DNA from: Megamerina dolium
Taxonomy: Eukaryota; Arthropoda; Insecta; Diptera; Megamerinidae
Reading direction: 5' to 3'
DNA: 64,000 nucleotides
Assembly (NCBI GenBank): GCA_963854835.1
Contig: OY978525.1
Coordinates: 83,850,833 to 83,914,832 of the forward strand
In this document: piece after piece, positions 45,501-57,500 of the stretch
Layout of the letters: each line of letters opens with the position of its first letter
Position numbering within the stretch: position 1 is the first letter of the stretch
Program-made: the position numbers and the translations under genes
Notes under the pieces: model-generated
Seen by the model: only the letters and a program-made list of their open reading frames with translations
The model's database searches: none
Told to the model about the DNA's origin: nothing

Positions 45501-48500
45501 ACCTGAGAAGGGGAAAGAAGAGTACTTTCGTCAGTAGAGTACAAATACTGTGTACAAAATATTTTTGTATGACACATTTCGCCCATAAAAAAATAAAATG
45601 CATTATAACATTCGATAAAATATACATCCAATAACTAGTAAGTAATTAGGAGTAAGGAGTAACTATATTGATTTTAGCTACAATATTTTAACAGATGATG
45701 CGTTGTGGGATATAGAACAAATTTGTATCAAAAAGTCAATTTCGAAAAATTGGCACATACGATAAAATTCCACAAAGGGGCAGTTAGCGGCCCTTAGAGT
45801 GGTCAACATCAGCAATCTCGCACAATATCAATTGCAATATTTCGCAATAAATGTCAAGTGGCCAAATTGTCGTTGCTTTTTTCATTGAATGATCATCATT
45901 AAAGATCGTAAATATGATTATTTGTGTAAATATGCTAATAGACAATAACACGAATACAAATACAAATGATAAGTGGCAAATGACAGAGTAGAAATCATGG
46001 ATGCTTAGACGACATAGGGAAATTTCAGTCATTTCGTAGCCGGCCTTCGGCATGATACTAATAAAATAACCCATATATGTCTGAACTGGGCTTCGGAACC
46101 AGCAGTATTTAAGTAGCAAAGTCTCTTTTGTGTAGCCGGCCTTCGGCCTAGCACTAAAAAAATAACCCTTATATGTCTGAAGTCAACTTAGCAATCAACA
46201 GTATTTATTTAAGTCTATTGTGCGTGGCCGGTCTTTGGTCTTATTGCACCTTATATGTCCGAAGTTGTCTTCGCTACCAAAAGTATTTTAGTATTAAAGT
46301 TCCTTTTGTAGCAAGCCTTCGGCCGGGCGCTAAAATTATAACCCTTATATGTCTGATGTCGGTTTTGCGACCAACTGTATTTTAGTAACAAAGTCTTTTT
46401 GGCGTATCCGTTTTGCTTTTTATTTAAAAAAAAAAACATTTTTTTAATATTTCTCATAAAAAAAAAATTTCAACTTGGAAAAAGTACAAAGGCATATAAA
46501 AAGTCTTCGTAAAGTTTTGAATGGCACATAGATTCGGAGGAACCCTTTGTCGATGCTTTTTATCTAACTTTAGAACATAATTTTATATATACATTGGCGA
46601 GCTTTAGTAAGTGTTTATTCGGAATGTTTTTACTTAAAGTGTCATCAAATGTGAAATAATAAACGAAATTTTGTTAAACTTTCAGCAGTTATTCTTTATT
46701 CTATTGGAAAAAAATGCACCATTTAACATAACGATAACAGAAGAAAAAAAAAAATACAAAAACATAAGGCAAATCAAAACACTCAGTTTTGCACGTTCCT
46801 CTGGTTATACAATAAAGTATTAATTTTAGTACGGTATCCACAACACTTTGTTTTTGATAACGCTTTTCATACGCCTCGGCATACGTTCCACCAAGTTCTC
46901 TTAAATTCACTTGAAATATTTTTCCATTCTGTCTTTATAAGCTTCCAAATTTCATCGATTGTTTTATCCCAATCGCCTCTTTAATATTGGCCACAAATTT
47001 TCTTTTGGGTTGAGGTCTGGACTTGGCGCACGAAATTACATTGTCTGAAATTTTTGCCCAAACAGCCAACTTTGGACAATCTTTGCCATGTATTTGGGGT
47101 CTCCGTCCCGTTGGAAAATGACTTTATCCAAAATCGGGTAAATGGGTTCGAAGAATTTGGAGGTAGCCATCTTTTTTAATTATTTCATTAATTCTTGTTA
47201 AAGGGAACTCTAAAAACTAACATGTTTAACTGAAACTTTTTGCTGCAGAACCTTAAACATTTATTGATGAAATTTAACATTCTGAAATTTTTTGTTGAAA
47301 ATTCCGTTATTATATATGTTATAAAGAAATACACTTTTTTAAATTGCTATTTCTCAATTAATATTTAATGAAAGTTAATGAAATTTTGGTCATACAATTA
47401 AAATTTAATCACAATTAACACGACGTAAATATATATTTTTTAAATTTAAGTTTTTTTATAAACAATAAATTTGTTTATAAACAAATTTATCCGACTTCTC
47501 ATATGGTTACAAAAAATTATTTTTCAAAATTTGTCCTGCAAAATCTGCTGAAATAATTTCACAAAAAAAAAAAAAAATGTTGATGCATTTAATAAAAACA
47601 AATGCTACGAATGTTTAGGTGCCATCACCTCGGCTCGAAACGGCACTGCCGTTGCAAGCATACTCACATGTTCATGGGTTTTATTACTTAACAGCTTTAA
47701 GTAATCAAACCCATGAACATGTGAGTATATAAATGTTTAAGGTTCTGCAGCAAAAAGTTCCGATTAAACAAGTTGATTTTTAGTGTTCCCACTTCAGAAA
47801 AACGGTATTACTGATAACAAATAATAAAAATCAATCGCAACAAGATTAAAAACTGAAAATATATGACAAGCTACCAGCCACATATAACGGTAAAAACGTG
47901 CAAACCTGAGTTTATTAAGTTGCCTTATGTTTTTGTGTTGAATTTTTTTGTTTTTCTCCCGTTATCATTATATTGAATGGTGCATCTTTTTTTCTAATAG
48001 AATAAATAATAATTGCTGAAAGTTTCACAAAATTTCGTTTATTATTTATCATATTATGACACTAAGTAAAAATATTCTGAACATGCACTCACTTTTGCTC
48101 GCGAGTGTATAATTATATTAAGCTTATATTATAATCTTTGTATTTAATTCATAATATTGCATTTACAAAAGAGCTGATGGCCCTGACAGCTATGCTTAAA
48201 TTTAACTTACATAATTCATTTATAAGTTTTTCAATAATAATAATAATAATAATAATAATATGTATATTTGTTTATTTTTTTCTTTTCTTGTGGCGCTTGT
48301 TTAATGATTTATTCTTTTTCTAGGTGAAATATCACATGTTAGCAGAACAAATGGCAGATTTGTTGAATGTGATACCAGTATATGGTTGTTATACACCGGA
48401 ATTTATTCTGAAGAAGTTTCTAGCACAAAAATCAGACGCAGCCAAAGTAGCACGTAACTATTTAACTAAAATGATTACTAACGGTTTCGAGTATAAATTC

Positions 48501-51500
48501 ATTGAAGTACATTTAAAATGTACATTCGGCGAAAGATTACCACAGGAATTGCGAAGAGTGCTACAAGACAATTTACCATTAATGTTGGAACAATGGAATA
48601 ATGAATCTTTATCAATAGATCCTATTGAATTGGTTAATGCATTAGCAACACAAGTTGAACTAATACAAGAAATTCTAAATTCACAGGATGAACCAGCGGC
48701 AAGTGTAAAACTAACAGACATCGAATTGGGTATGCTGCCATTGCGGGAGTATTTTCTAAATAAAGTCCTTTTACAGAAATCGCAAAGTGTTCTTACACTG
48801 AATCATAAAATCAATGTGATATACTGTGAGGCCATACCATCCTTGCACAATCGTACTTGGCAACTAATCGAGCTCTTCAGTTCGACCAAATATCAATATT
48901 TTCTAACAGTTTGGTTAAATTTGATGAATTACATAAAATCGATAAATACTGGCGAGGATTATGAAAGCTTACTCGCATATCTTAATGGTATTTATAAACA
49001 GTTAAACTCGTGCCATCATTTGATATCCAATTTGCTTATCAATCAGCAATTAAATAATCTTACAACACGTCTGAAGTGCTCACAAATACTACAGAACATT
49101 GACGAAATCGATTGTCATTACGCGTACGAAGGTCCCAGTTTATTGTCGATGCTCTTCTCGCTCGTTTTAGAAAATGATGGGCACCTCAAGCCCGTGCCAC
49201 TTAATAATCTGGAATTATGGAAGTTGGAGTTGAAACGAATCCGTCAATTGTTTTGGCATAACTCAATGCTAATGACATCTGACTATGATACCCTACTAAA
49301 TAATTTAAGCACGTCACATCGAAATGCCAAAAAGCTATTACTCGAAGTGGCCTATGTAAAACGACTTTGCTCAAATATTGAGCAAGACAATCACAGTGAT
49401 TACAATCGAGGTTTTCAGACTTTGCTACAATTGCTTAACGAAACGTATGCTCAAGTTGATCAACATTTGCAAGCAGGCGCTACCGAGCCAAACATATTCC
49501 GAAGGTATCAACATTCACAGTACCAATGTGCTATATTAAACACACTTGTTGGTAGTATTGAATTGTGTCTACTCACATTTACACCACCCATTGATCCAGT
49601 CGAAAAGAAACGCTTGAAGAATCTGTATATTCGAGAAGATATTAAATGTTTAAAAATGTTCACCACAGTTTATGATTTCATGAAGGTGATCATGAAGTAT
49701 AAACATTTCGGTGATGAAATATATGTTGCATTTGAGGATCGTCTGAAGGTTGTCGGAAATAAACAGCAGGAATTCGCACAAAAACTTGCTTGCCGGCCGG
49801 ATGGAAAATGCCTCTATAGCAAATTGGTCCAAGATCTAAGACATTTCTTAGAGAGCAACTGCGAACCACATCTTTTAAAGCAACTTATCGAAAATGTTCA
49901 GCAATTATGGAATTCACAACGGAAAACAGCCGATTCTTCGGATGAATGTGCTACATTATTGAATCGAATTGATTTGTGGATTGCCAATTCACAACGTTTC
50001 GTCCATCATATCCTAAAGCCATATCAAAAATACTATGAAGATATTACACAACCGATTCGTTGTGCTATCGACAAATTACGGTTTGGATTTGAGGGTCTTA
50101 AAGTCGCTTTAACTCAATTTGCGGATTGTATGGTTGGCGGTATAAATGATAGTGTTAAAATCCACCAACTGCTAACGAATATTATAGAATTTCCAAGAGT
50201 ACATCCTCTACACATATTCAATATGGATTCAACGCTGTCAAACACTGTCTACAATACAGCACCAATTTTTGATGTATTGAAGAAATTACCCGATAGCGAA
50301 CATGATTACTTCCGGCTGTTGAAGGTAAAACTAAGTGAATTGCTTAATATCATCAGCATTTCAGGTAATATTAGCGAAGAAACATTTAGGGAATTTGATT
50401 TTACTCTTAGTATTTGCAATCAACTGTGGCACACAGAAGAAGAGAGTCGCCGTAAAAAACAAGCTGAAGACGAAAGTCTTTATGTAAATAAAACCAAATG
50501 TAAGCCTGAGGATGAAGAACTGGAGGAAATTATAGAAATTGCAGAGCATTTTCCAACCAATGTACAAGAAGACTTTGGCGAATTTATGGAAGTCGAAGAA
50601 TCGCTTGAGCAAGTGATGAAGCTCAACGATCGAAAGGAGCATCTGAAAACGACACTGACATCAATAATACGTGATGAAGATTACGGCTATTTGGTGCGAC
50701 ATTTCACTGAGATAATGCAACGATACACCAAGCATGTGTACTACCACAATCCACCACCAGGTAGCGGTGAGCTGACATTCGTTGAATCCTTCAAAGAGTG
50801 TATGCTGGTCTTTCATAAAATATTCATGCAATATCGTACTCATGTTAGCGAGTGTCTCGATGAGACGACCTATAATAGTTTAGTATTTGTTGTGGGGTTG
50901 CAACAAGAAACGCTTGATGAAGTAGTGTTGCCTGCAAATGGACGATCATATAATTTCTATAAGGATTCGAATATACCAGAAATTATTAATTGTACGACTG
51001 TGCTGGAACGTATTGAGAAACGTGTAATTGACCAGTTGACGCTCTATACGGAGCATGCTGGTCTTCTGGATATTATGCGTGTTATTGGACGCGTTCGTTC
51101 GTTACCTTCCAATGCGCCAGTCGCGCGCTTCAACAGCGGTTTTCAGATATTACGTCAAAAGATATCCCAATGGAATGAAGTCGCTCACAAAAATAACAAC
51201 TTGCGAGACGAGGAAGTGGAAGTAGCTGGCTATATACAAAGATGGACCAAACTAGAGTTGCAACACTGGCGCAATTGTCTTACACAAACGTACGAGAAGA
51301 TCGAATCAACTACATATAAATACTGGTTTTTCATTTACAATCTTTTCCAAGAGTACATGGAGGATCATGCACTCGATACATCTTATACTGAAATTCAGCA
51401 AATTGAAAAACGTTTCATCGTCGATGAAATCTGGAATTCTGCGGAGATGGAACAAAGTAAAGTGAAAGTGTCTGCTTCAGACATTGTAAGAATATTGCGC

Positions 51501-54500
51501 CAATTTATGGAGGCAGCCAATTATGGTGATTTTCATGTACGACTTAATCTATTGCAAGCCTTTGAATTGTATTTGCATAATGTCGGCAAGAATTCGAACA
51601 AACGACTGAATGCTTCAGAACGCAACTGGGAACTAATTTCGGGTTTACGTAATTTGCAAATTTATTTTGCACAATTTGTGCAAGAAATTGAAGATATCAA
51701 ACGTGACATACGTGCCCCAATTGAGAAAAAATTGAAAGAGTTTGTCAAAATCGAGAGTTACAACAAGGATCTATCGTATTTCAGTATGCGCAATAATATA
51801 CAACGTGTCCATCGTAATCTCAATAAATTCCTCAAAGATTACGAACAACAACTGCAGCAGAAAATTACACCAATTTTCAAGCCGAAGGATGCAACTGTTA
51901 AGGATTACAATTTAGAAGGTGATAAAGGCAAAGATCTGCGCTACGGCACAAGCATGAAATCCTATATGGTAGATGTGAAATTATTTTTGGCCGCAGAAAA
52001 AATGCGTGATCAATACGCTGAGAAAACAACCGTGTCCGTAGATGCTCTAACAGCGGATCAACACACACTTTTACAGAAAGTGGGCAAATTATTTTACACA
52101 TCTAGAAATGTAGTGAAGGAGACCGTCACAAATGCAAAATTTTCCAAATTAATTATATCGTTGGATGCGCTTCTGCATCAACAGCTGGAGCGATGTGAAC
52201 ATTTGCGTAATTTGACAGTGGATCGTTCAAAAGAACGACCCAAACAAGTGTTAGAGGCCAAACAGATTTTACAACAAAAGCGTAAAGCATTGAGCGATCT
52301 GTTCAAGATACTTATACAATTAGGCTTGAGCTACAAGACTGGTATGATGGAGTTATCTTTGCGCTCAGAATTTGAGGATTTTACGGTGCCACCATTTTGC
52401 ATAAAGACGATGTTAGGAGCTTTTCAAGACAAACGCATTCAAGCTAAGATCTTACATTTGAACGAGAATTTGGATCGATATTTTGCGAAATGTGTTTTCA
52501 AACTAAGATTATTGCAAAATGTTATGCTTACACCACTCTCTGAATTGGGGACACCAAATATTGAACGTATAAAAGGATTTTCCGTGGATCTCTTCCTGTT
52601 GGTGCAGAATCAACGTCAGCTCTTGGCTAAAAGCAGCAAAAATATTTATGATCTTCGTGCTATCATACGGGACGTTAAACAAATTTCTGAGATCAGTTCA
52701 CTACAAGAATCGTTCGAACAATCGTATTTACAGTTTTCACACAATCGCAACGTTTATATGGCACTAAAGACTGCCATCTGCCATATGCGTTACGTACTAG
52801 AACAATTCAAAATTTTGATTAATTGCATGCCCACGGAGCAGGACGATGAGAATCAAGTTGTGACCCTTGAAGTTAGCAGTCTGACTAGAAATTCGGCATA
52901 CTGTAACAAGATCAGTAAAATTTGTGATGATGCTTTACAATTGGCCAAGGACACTATCGGTAATATGGCCAAACACGATACCGAATTTATATGTTTTAAG
53001 AAATTGACGTCATACCAAGCAACATACAGCGAATTGTTGGTACTGATAGGAAATGTTAAGAAACACTTTGAAACAAATATCCAATCAGTTGGTGTTCCTA
53101 TTACAAAACCACTCACTGACCTTTTGAATTTTGCAGAAGAAATGACCAGAGATAAGTTCAAGCATCAAACGGAAAAAATGTCAGAATTAGATCTCAAGTC
53201 TGTTGAATTAGAATTGGAAAATATATTGCATTCGATATTATTATCATTACAGAAACTTTATAAGAAATATCCCAGAATATCAGCGCCTTCAGCTAATGGT
53301 GATTGCAATTGTGGTGGTGATGATGTTACTGAGCTGCAGGAACATCACCTGAAGAAAAAACTACATGAGGAACTGGTTGCAGATTGGAATATAATGAATC
53401 TCCCACATGTTATTACGAAATTGGACAACATTTTGCTCACTTTAAAGCATTGTGATGCCACAATACACAAACTAGCTTACATTCGCAAACTAACTACAAT
53501 TTTACCTATACTGGAACAATATCAATTGATGGCTGATTACTATCTGTATCAGCAGTTGGGTGCACACAAGGTGTCCGCAAAGATGCTCTCCATTATGCTG
53601 ACACTTTTTGTTGAGGTTAGCACTAAAGGTTTTTGTGTGCCCGCCGATCTCATGCAAGACGAAGAGGGTGACGTTAAAAAGGAACAAAAAGAGGGTGAAG
53701 GCTTCGGTCTTGAAGACGGTACTGGCGAAAAAGACGCTTCCGACAAAATCGAGTCTGAAGACCAACTTGACGATGCGAAACGTTCGGAGGATCGCAACGA
53801 TGAGAAGGAACAGCAGGATGATTGCAAAGAAGAAAAGGGTATTGAAATGTCAGATGATTTTGACGGTAAAATGCAAGATATTGAAAAACCCGAAAATGAA
53901 GAGGACGACAGTGGTGAATCGGAGGATGAAGAAGATTTGAATAAAGAAATGGGCGAAACTGAGGAAGGAGCTGATAAATTAGATGATCAAATTTGGGGAG
54001 ACGATGAGGACGAGCCTGAGGAGCAAGAAAAGGACTTGGACGAAGAGGAAAATGCAAAGGGTTCCAAAGACGAGAAGGATACACATAACGATTTGGATAA
54101 ACAAAATGAGAAATCCAAAAATGATGAGACCGACGAATACGACAAAGATGGCTTAGATGCTACTGACGAAAATAACACCAACAAGGATCAAAAGAAGAAG
54201 GATGCTGCTAATGATATAGAAAATATAAAAGATGATGAAATTGACGAAGATCAAATAAATCCGTACCATAATGAATTGGAAGAGCCACCAGAAGCTGAAG
54301 AAATGGATTTGGGCGATATGAATAATGCAGATGAGGAACATGATGATGATGATGAACAACAAGGCGATGAGAATCCTTTCGATATAGATAAAATGAAAGA
54401 TAATATGCCAAAACATTCAGAAGAAGAAGAAGAACAAGTAGACGAACTCGATGGGGTAGAAGGAAATAATGAAAATGTTGATGAGGCTGATTCGTCGGAG

Positions 54501-57500
54501 GATGAAGCAACAGCAGATACTGCAGGAAAAGACGAAGAAAAACAAGCGAATGAGGAGCAGGATATGAAGCAGGAAGATGAGGAACCGGGAACACAAAAAC
54601 GCAGAGAACTAAACACGGACACAAGTGATGAGAACCATCCGCAGCAAGCTAAACAAGAGGATGAAAAGCCAGAGCGACATGAACATTCCCAGGATAAATC
54701 GAGTAAAGAAGAAAATGTACAATCGGTGCCAGAGACGGAGAACAAAGGTTCGGCTGATGAAGTAAAAGATCCGTATAAAGAGAAGGATATCAAGCAGGAT
54801 CAAAAATTGGACGAACAAGATACAGGCGAAGAAAAAGATGGAGTAGGACAAGCTGAAAATGAGGTACGATTAACCTCATATATTGTATATGATTTTCCAA
54901 TACACTCTTTAATTGCTTTCCTTTACTTTGCATCGTTATATTACGATAGACTAATGATGGAGGACATCAAGGTATTGCAGAGACAAAAGATACGCTTTCA
55001 AACGAGGAGCGTAAAAATGAGTGTCACACCGAAGAGAAACGCAAGCAGGGCAGAACAAATGAGGAACGCACCTTGGGTAGGAATTAATATACAAATATTT
55101 TTAATTGTACAAAATATTAATTTTGTTGGTTTCGCATTCTAATCGACAGGTGAAGCAGAAAAGAATAAATTGAAACAATTGAAAACCATCGATAAACTCA
55201 AGGAACAGGAACAAAATGAAAATGCTCAGCAGGATGAAACTACAAATGAAAATGAAACCGAAGCTCATGAGTATCAACATGTAAAAGAACCAAATAACAG
55301 CGACAAGGCGACATTGGATAATGCAACCGAAGAACAATCCAGGAAAATACAGCAGCAAAGTGATAATGAAGAAGTAGAAGTAGACGCGGAAGCAGAAACT
55401 AACGATGAACTCATGAATGTCAACGACGATCAAGATAATGAAGATAATAAGCTGGAAGAACAAATTGCCGAAAAATTCGACCAACGATCGGATAAGCCAT
55501 CCAAATCCGAGAAAATAAATGAACGCGCTGAAACGCAAAATGAAGAAATGAAAATAGAAGGTGAAGTTGTATCAACAATGACAGTACCTCGTAGTAATGA
55601 CACAACAGCTCATTGCATGTAAGTATATGTTAGGAAATATTCATGAAATGTGTTACTGTCGGTTTCGATGGTTAAGGTATAAAAAAAATTATTTCTAGTC
55701 GAATGGACGTAAAATCGGGAAATTTCCAATTACTTTAGTTTTAAATTTTTTTGTGTAAACGAATATGCAAAAACATATTGCGATTTGAAGTGCCAAATTT
55801 GGTTTGCGAAGAAGTTATTTATTTTGTATTATTTGCATTTTGCTGATTTAATTCACTACGAAAATTAAGTTCCTTCTGACTAACCAGACTTGGCCAATCC
55901 ACGAATAAATAGGAACGTGTCATCATAAACATGGAAGCTATTTCGAAAACATCCTGGGGAACAGAGAGGTATCCCCCTGTAAGCCTAATTCAGGTCATAT
56001 TGTACTAGGTGGGTGAAAAAGCTTAGACTTGGATGTGAAAAAAACATATCTTTGACCAAATTCGATTTTATTTTTCAACATACATTCATTTTAAGTCCAT
56101 ACAGCGAGTACAACGATGCTCAAACTTATTAAAAAAATTATTTATACCTTATACTTATACTTATTTATAACTAATCTAACAATATTGTGGGAGGCGTAGC
56201 TCAGTGGTTAGTGCGATTGCCTTCTGATCTGTAGGTCGTGGGTTCAATCTCCGGCTGAAGCATAACAAAATTTGATATCGAAAAGATTTTTCTTTCGAAC
56301 TGTACCCACCTACCGGCAAGAATTGGCAATTTTTCCGGCTCTGTGACAAAACTAAGTTAAAGTGATGTCACAAGAGCTGTGCCGTTCGGAAGGGGCTAAT
56401 ATAAGTAGGTTCCTTCTAATGCTGTCCAAATTTAACACGCACAACAGTATTGAAAGAGAAGCTCAGTGGTATCACAATGGGCCTTTCTGGCCTAATTGTG
56501 TTCTCTCAGAGAGAGGGAGCCACATAACCTAACCTAACCTAACCTAACGATGAACAGGAGCAGTGATGATGAGCACCCATCGCGCGCAGAGTTACTCATA
56601 CTCAAAATGTAATGTATGCTATTAAACACACAAACATACGACATCTTTGTGGTTCGTTCAATATATCAATGCTTGTACAGCCACAGCGAGAGTCAGAAAA
56701 CAAGTTGTGTATCATCTTCATCGACGGTGCAGAATCCGAATACCAATTATTTAGCTTGGCTTTGGTCTCTGTTATTGTTTTGTTGCGTAAATAATTAGTG
56801 ATTAACCAAAACATGAAACTCCAACTTTTAGATTTAAAATAAGAAGCACATGTTGGTTGCTTTTCATTGCTGTAACTTGTAAATTCTTAAACACAAATAA
56901 TTGCAATTTCGAAAAATGCCTAATGAAGGATGAAGCTTTTATGAATGGTTTACTACCGCCATCTCCTAAGATTATTCCAAACTTTTTGATCCACCTAGTA
57001 TATATAAGATAAGAAAATACTCAGAATACTGTTTTTCAAACAGAGATTCTTGCAATCGAAAGATGTGTACAATTTAATCTGAATACAAATTACAAAAGAA
57101 AATAAACAACCATACTATACGATAGCCTGATCTTCGATCACTCAGGTCATATGAGACGGATTCCAATCTAGTATGAGACTATCTATCGAAACTAAATCAG
57201 CTTGGGACTCAGCTGGACACAGGAATTCAAGGTAATGAACTAGCTATCCCACTCGCGAGAAATGGAGCCTCCACGACAATGATAGGGCCAGAACATTATT
57301 GTGTTATAGGAATAAAACCAAGGCCAAAACAACCTAAACCTAAACTGCTGCTGTGCAACTATAATTGCAAATGATTTGAATTTTGGATTGGTTTGCCCAA
57401 GAACAGATAAAGCTTTCTAACCGGTCTGATTACCGGTCACTGTAGCCTCAAAGGTCATTTGAGTGATATAGGAACAGTAGCAAGTCCATTGTGTAGATTT

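Larger units (their letters stand above)
40597..45517 (-). mobile_element. Second LOA-clade retrotransposon, degraded
   Basis: An 11-bp target duplication AAGAGTACTTT at 40586-40596 and 45518-45528 brackets 4.9 kb in the same antisense orientation as the first LOA element. The 3' end is an (ATT)n microsatellite. ORF1, endonuclease, RT and RNase H regions are in order but broken by frameshifts and stops. It is clearly a different family from the copy at 30249, at best moderately similar in protein. Confidence 0.85.
46593..48111 (-). mobile_element. Tc1-like transposon relic with long inverted arms
   Basis: 46593-46800 and, inverted, about 47900-48111 match over about 200 bp, including GCTCGC near the outer ends and TGGTGCATTTTTTTC inside. 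A second inverted pair occurs at about 47206-47265 and 47735-47800 (AATGTTTAAGGTTCTGCAGC with AAAAAGTT). The element thus has two arms around a central spacer; only the left arm keeps transposase. Confidence 0.72.
27565..48323 (+). other. MDN1 intron 6, 20.8 kb, filled with nested transposons
   Basis: Donor CAG|GTAAGC at 27565 and acceptor TTTTTCTAG at 48323, joining phase 0 to phase 0. About 18 kb can be assigned to mobile elements (listed separately). The unassigned parts (27565-27923, 29061-30232, 40375-40585, 45529-46036 and short gaps) show no gene. Confidence 0.85.

Noticed and set aside
46037..46402. CRISPR-like array
   Set aside because: Whole units are repeated with divergence and no unique spacers; the genome is eukaryotic.
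53549..54851. Minus-strand Ser/Phe-rich frames
   Set aside because: Antisense to the acidic GAA/GAT-rich midasin exon, low complexity.
55170..55622. Separate small Glu-rich gene
   Set aside because: It is MDN1 exon 9, with good splice sites and consistent phase.
56189..56262. True tRNA gene
   Set aside because: It has A and B boxes, but no acceptor-stem pairing and a long SINE body shared with 28401-28762.
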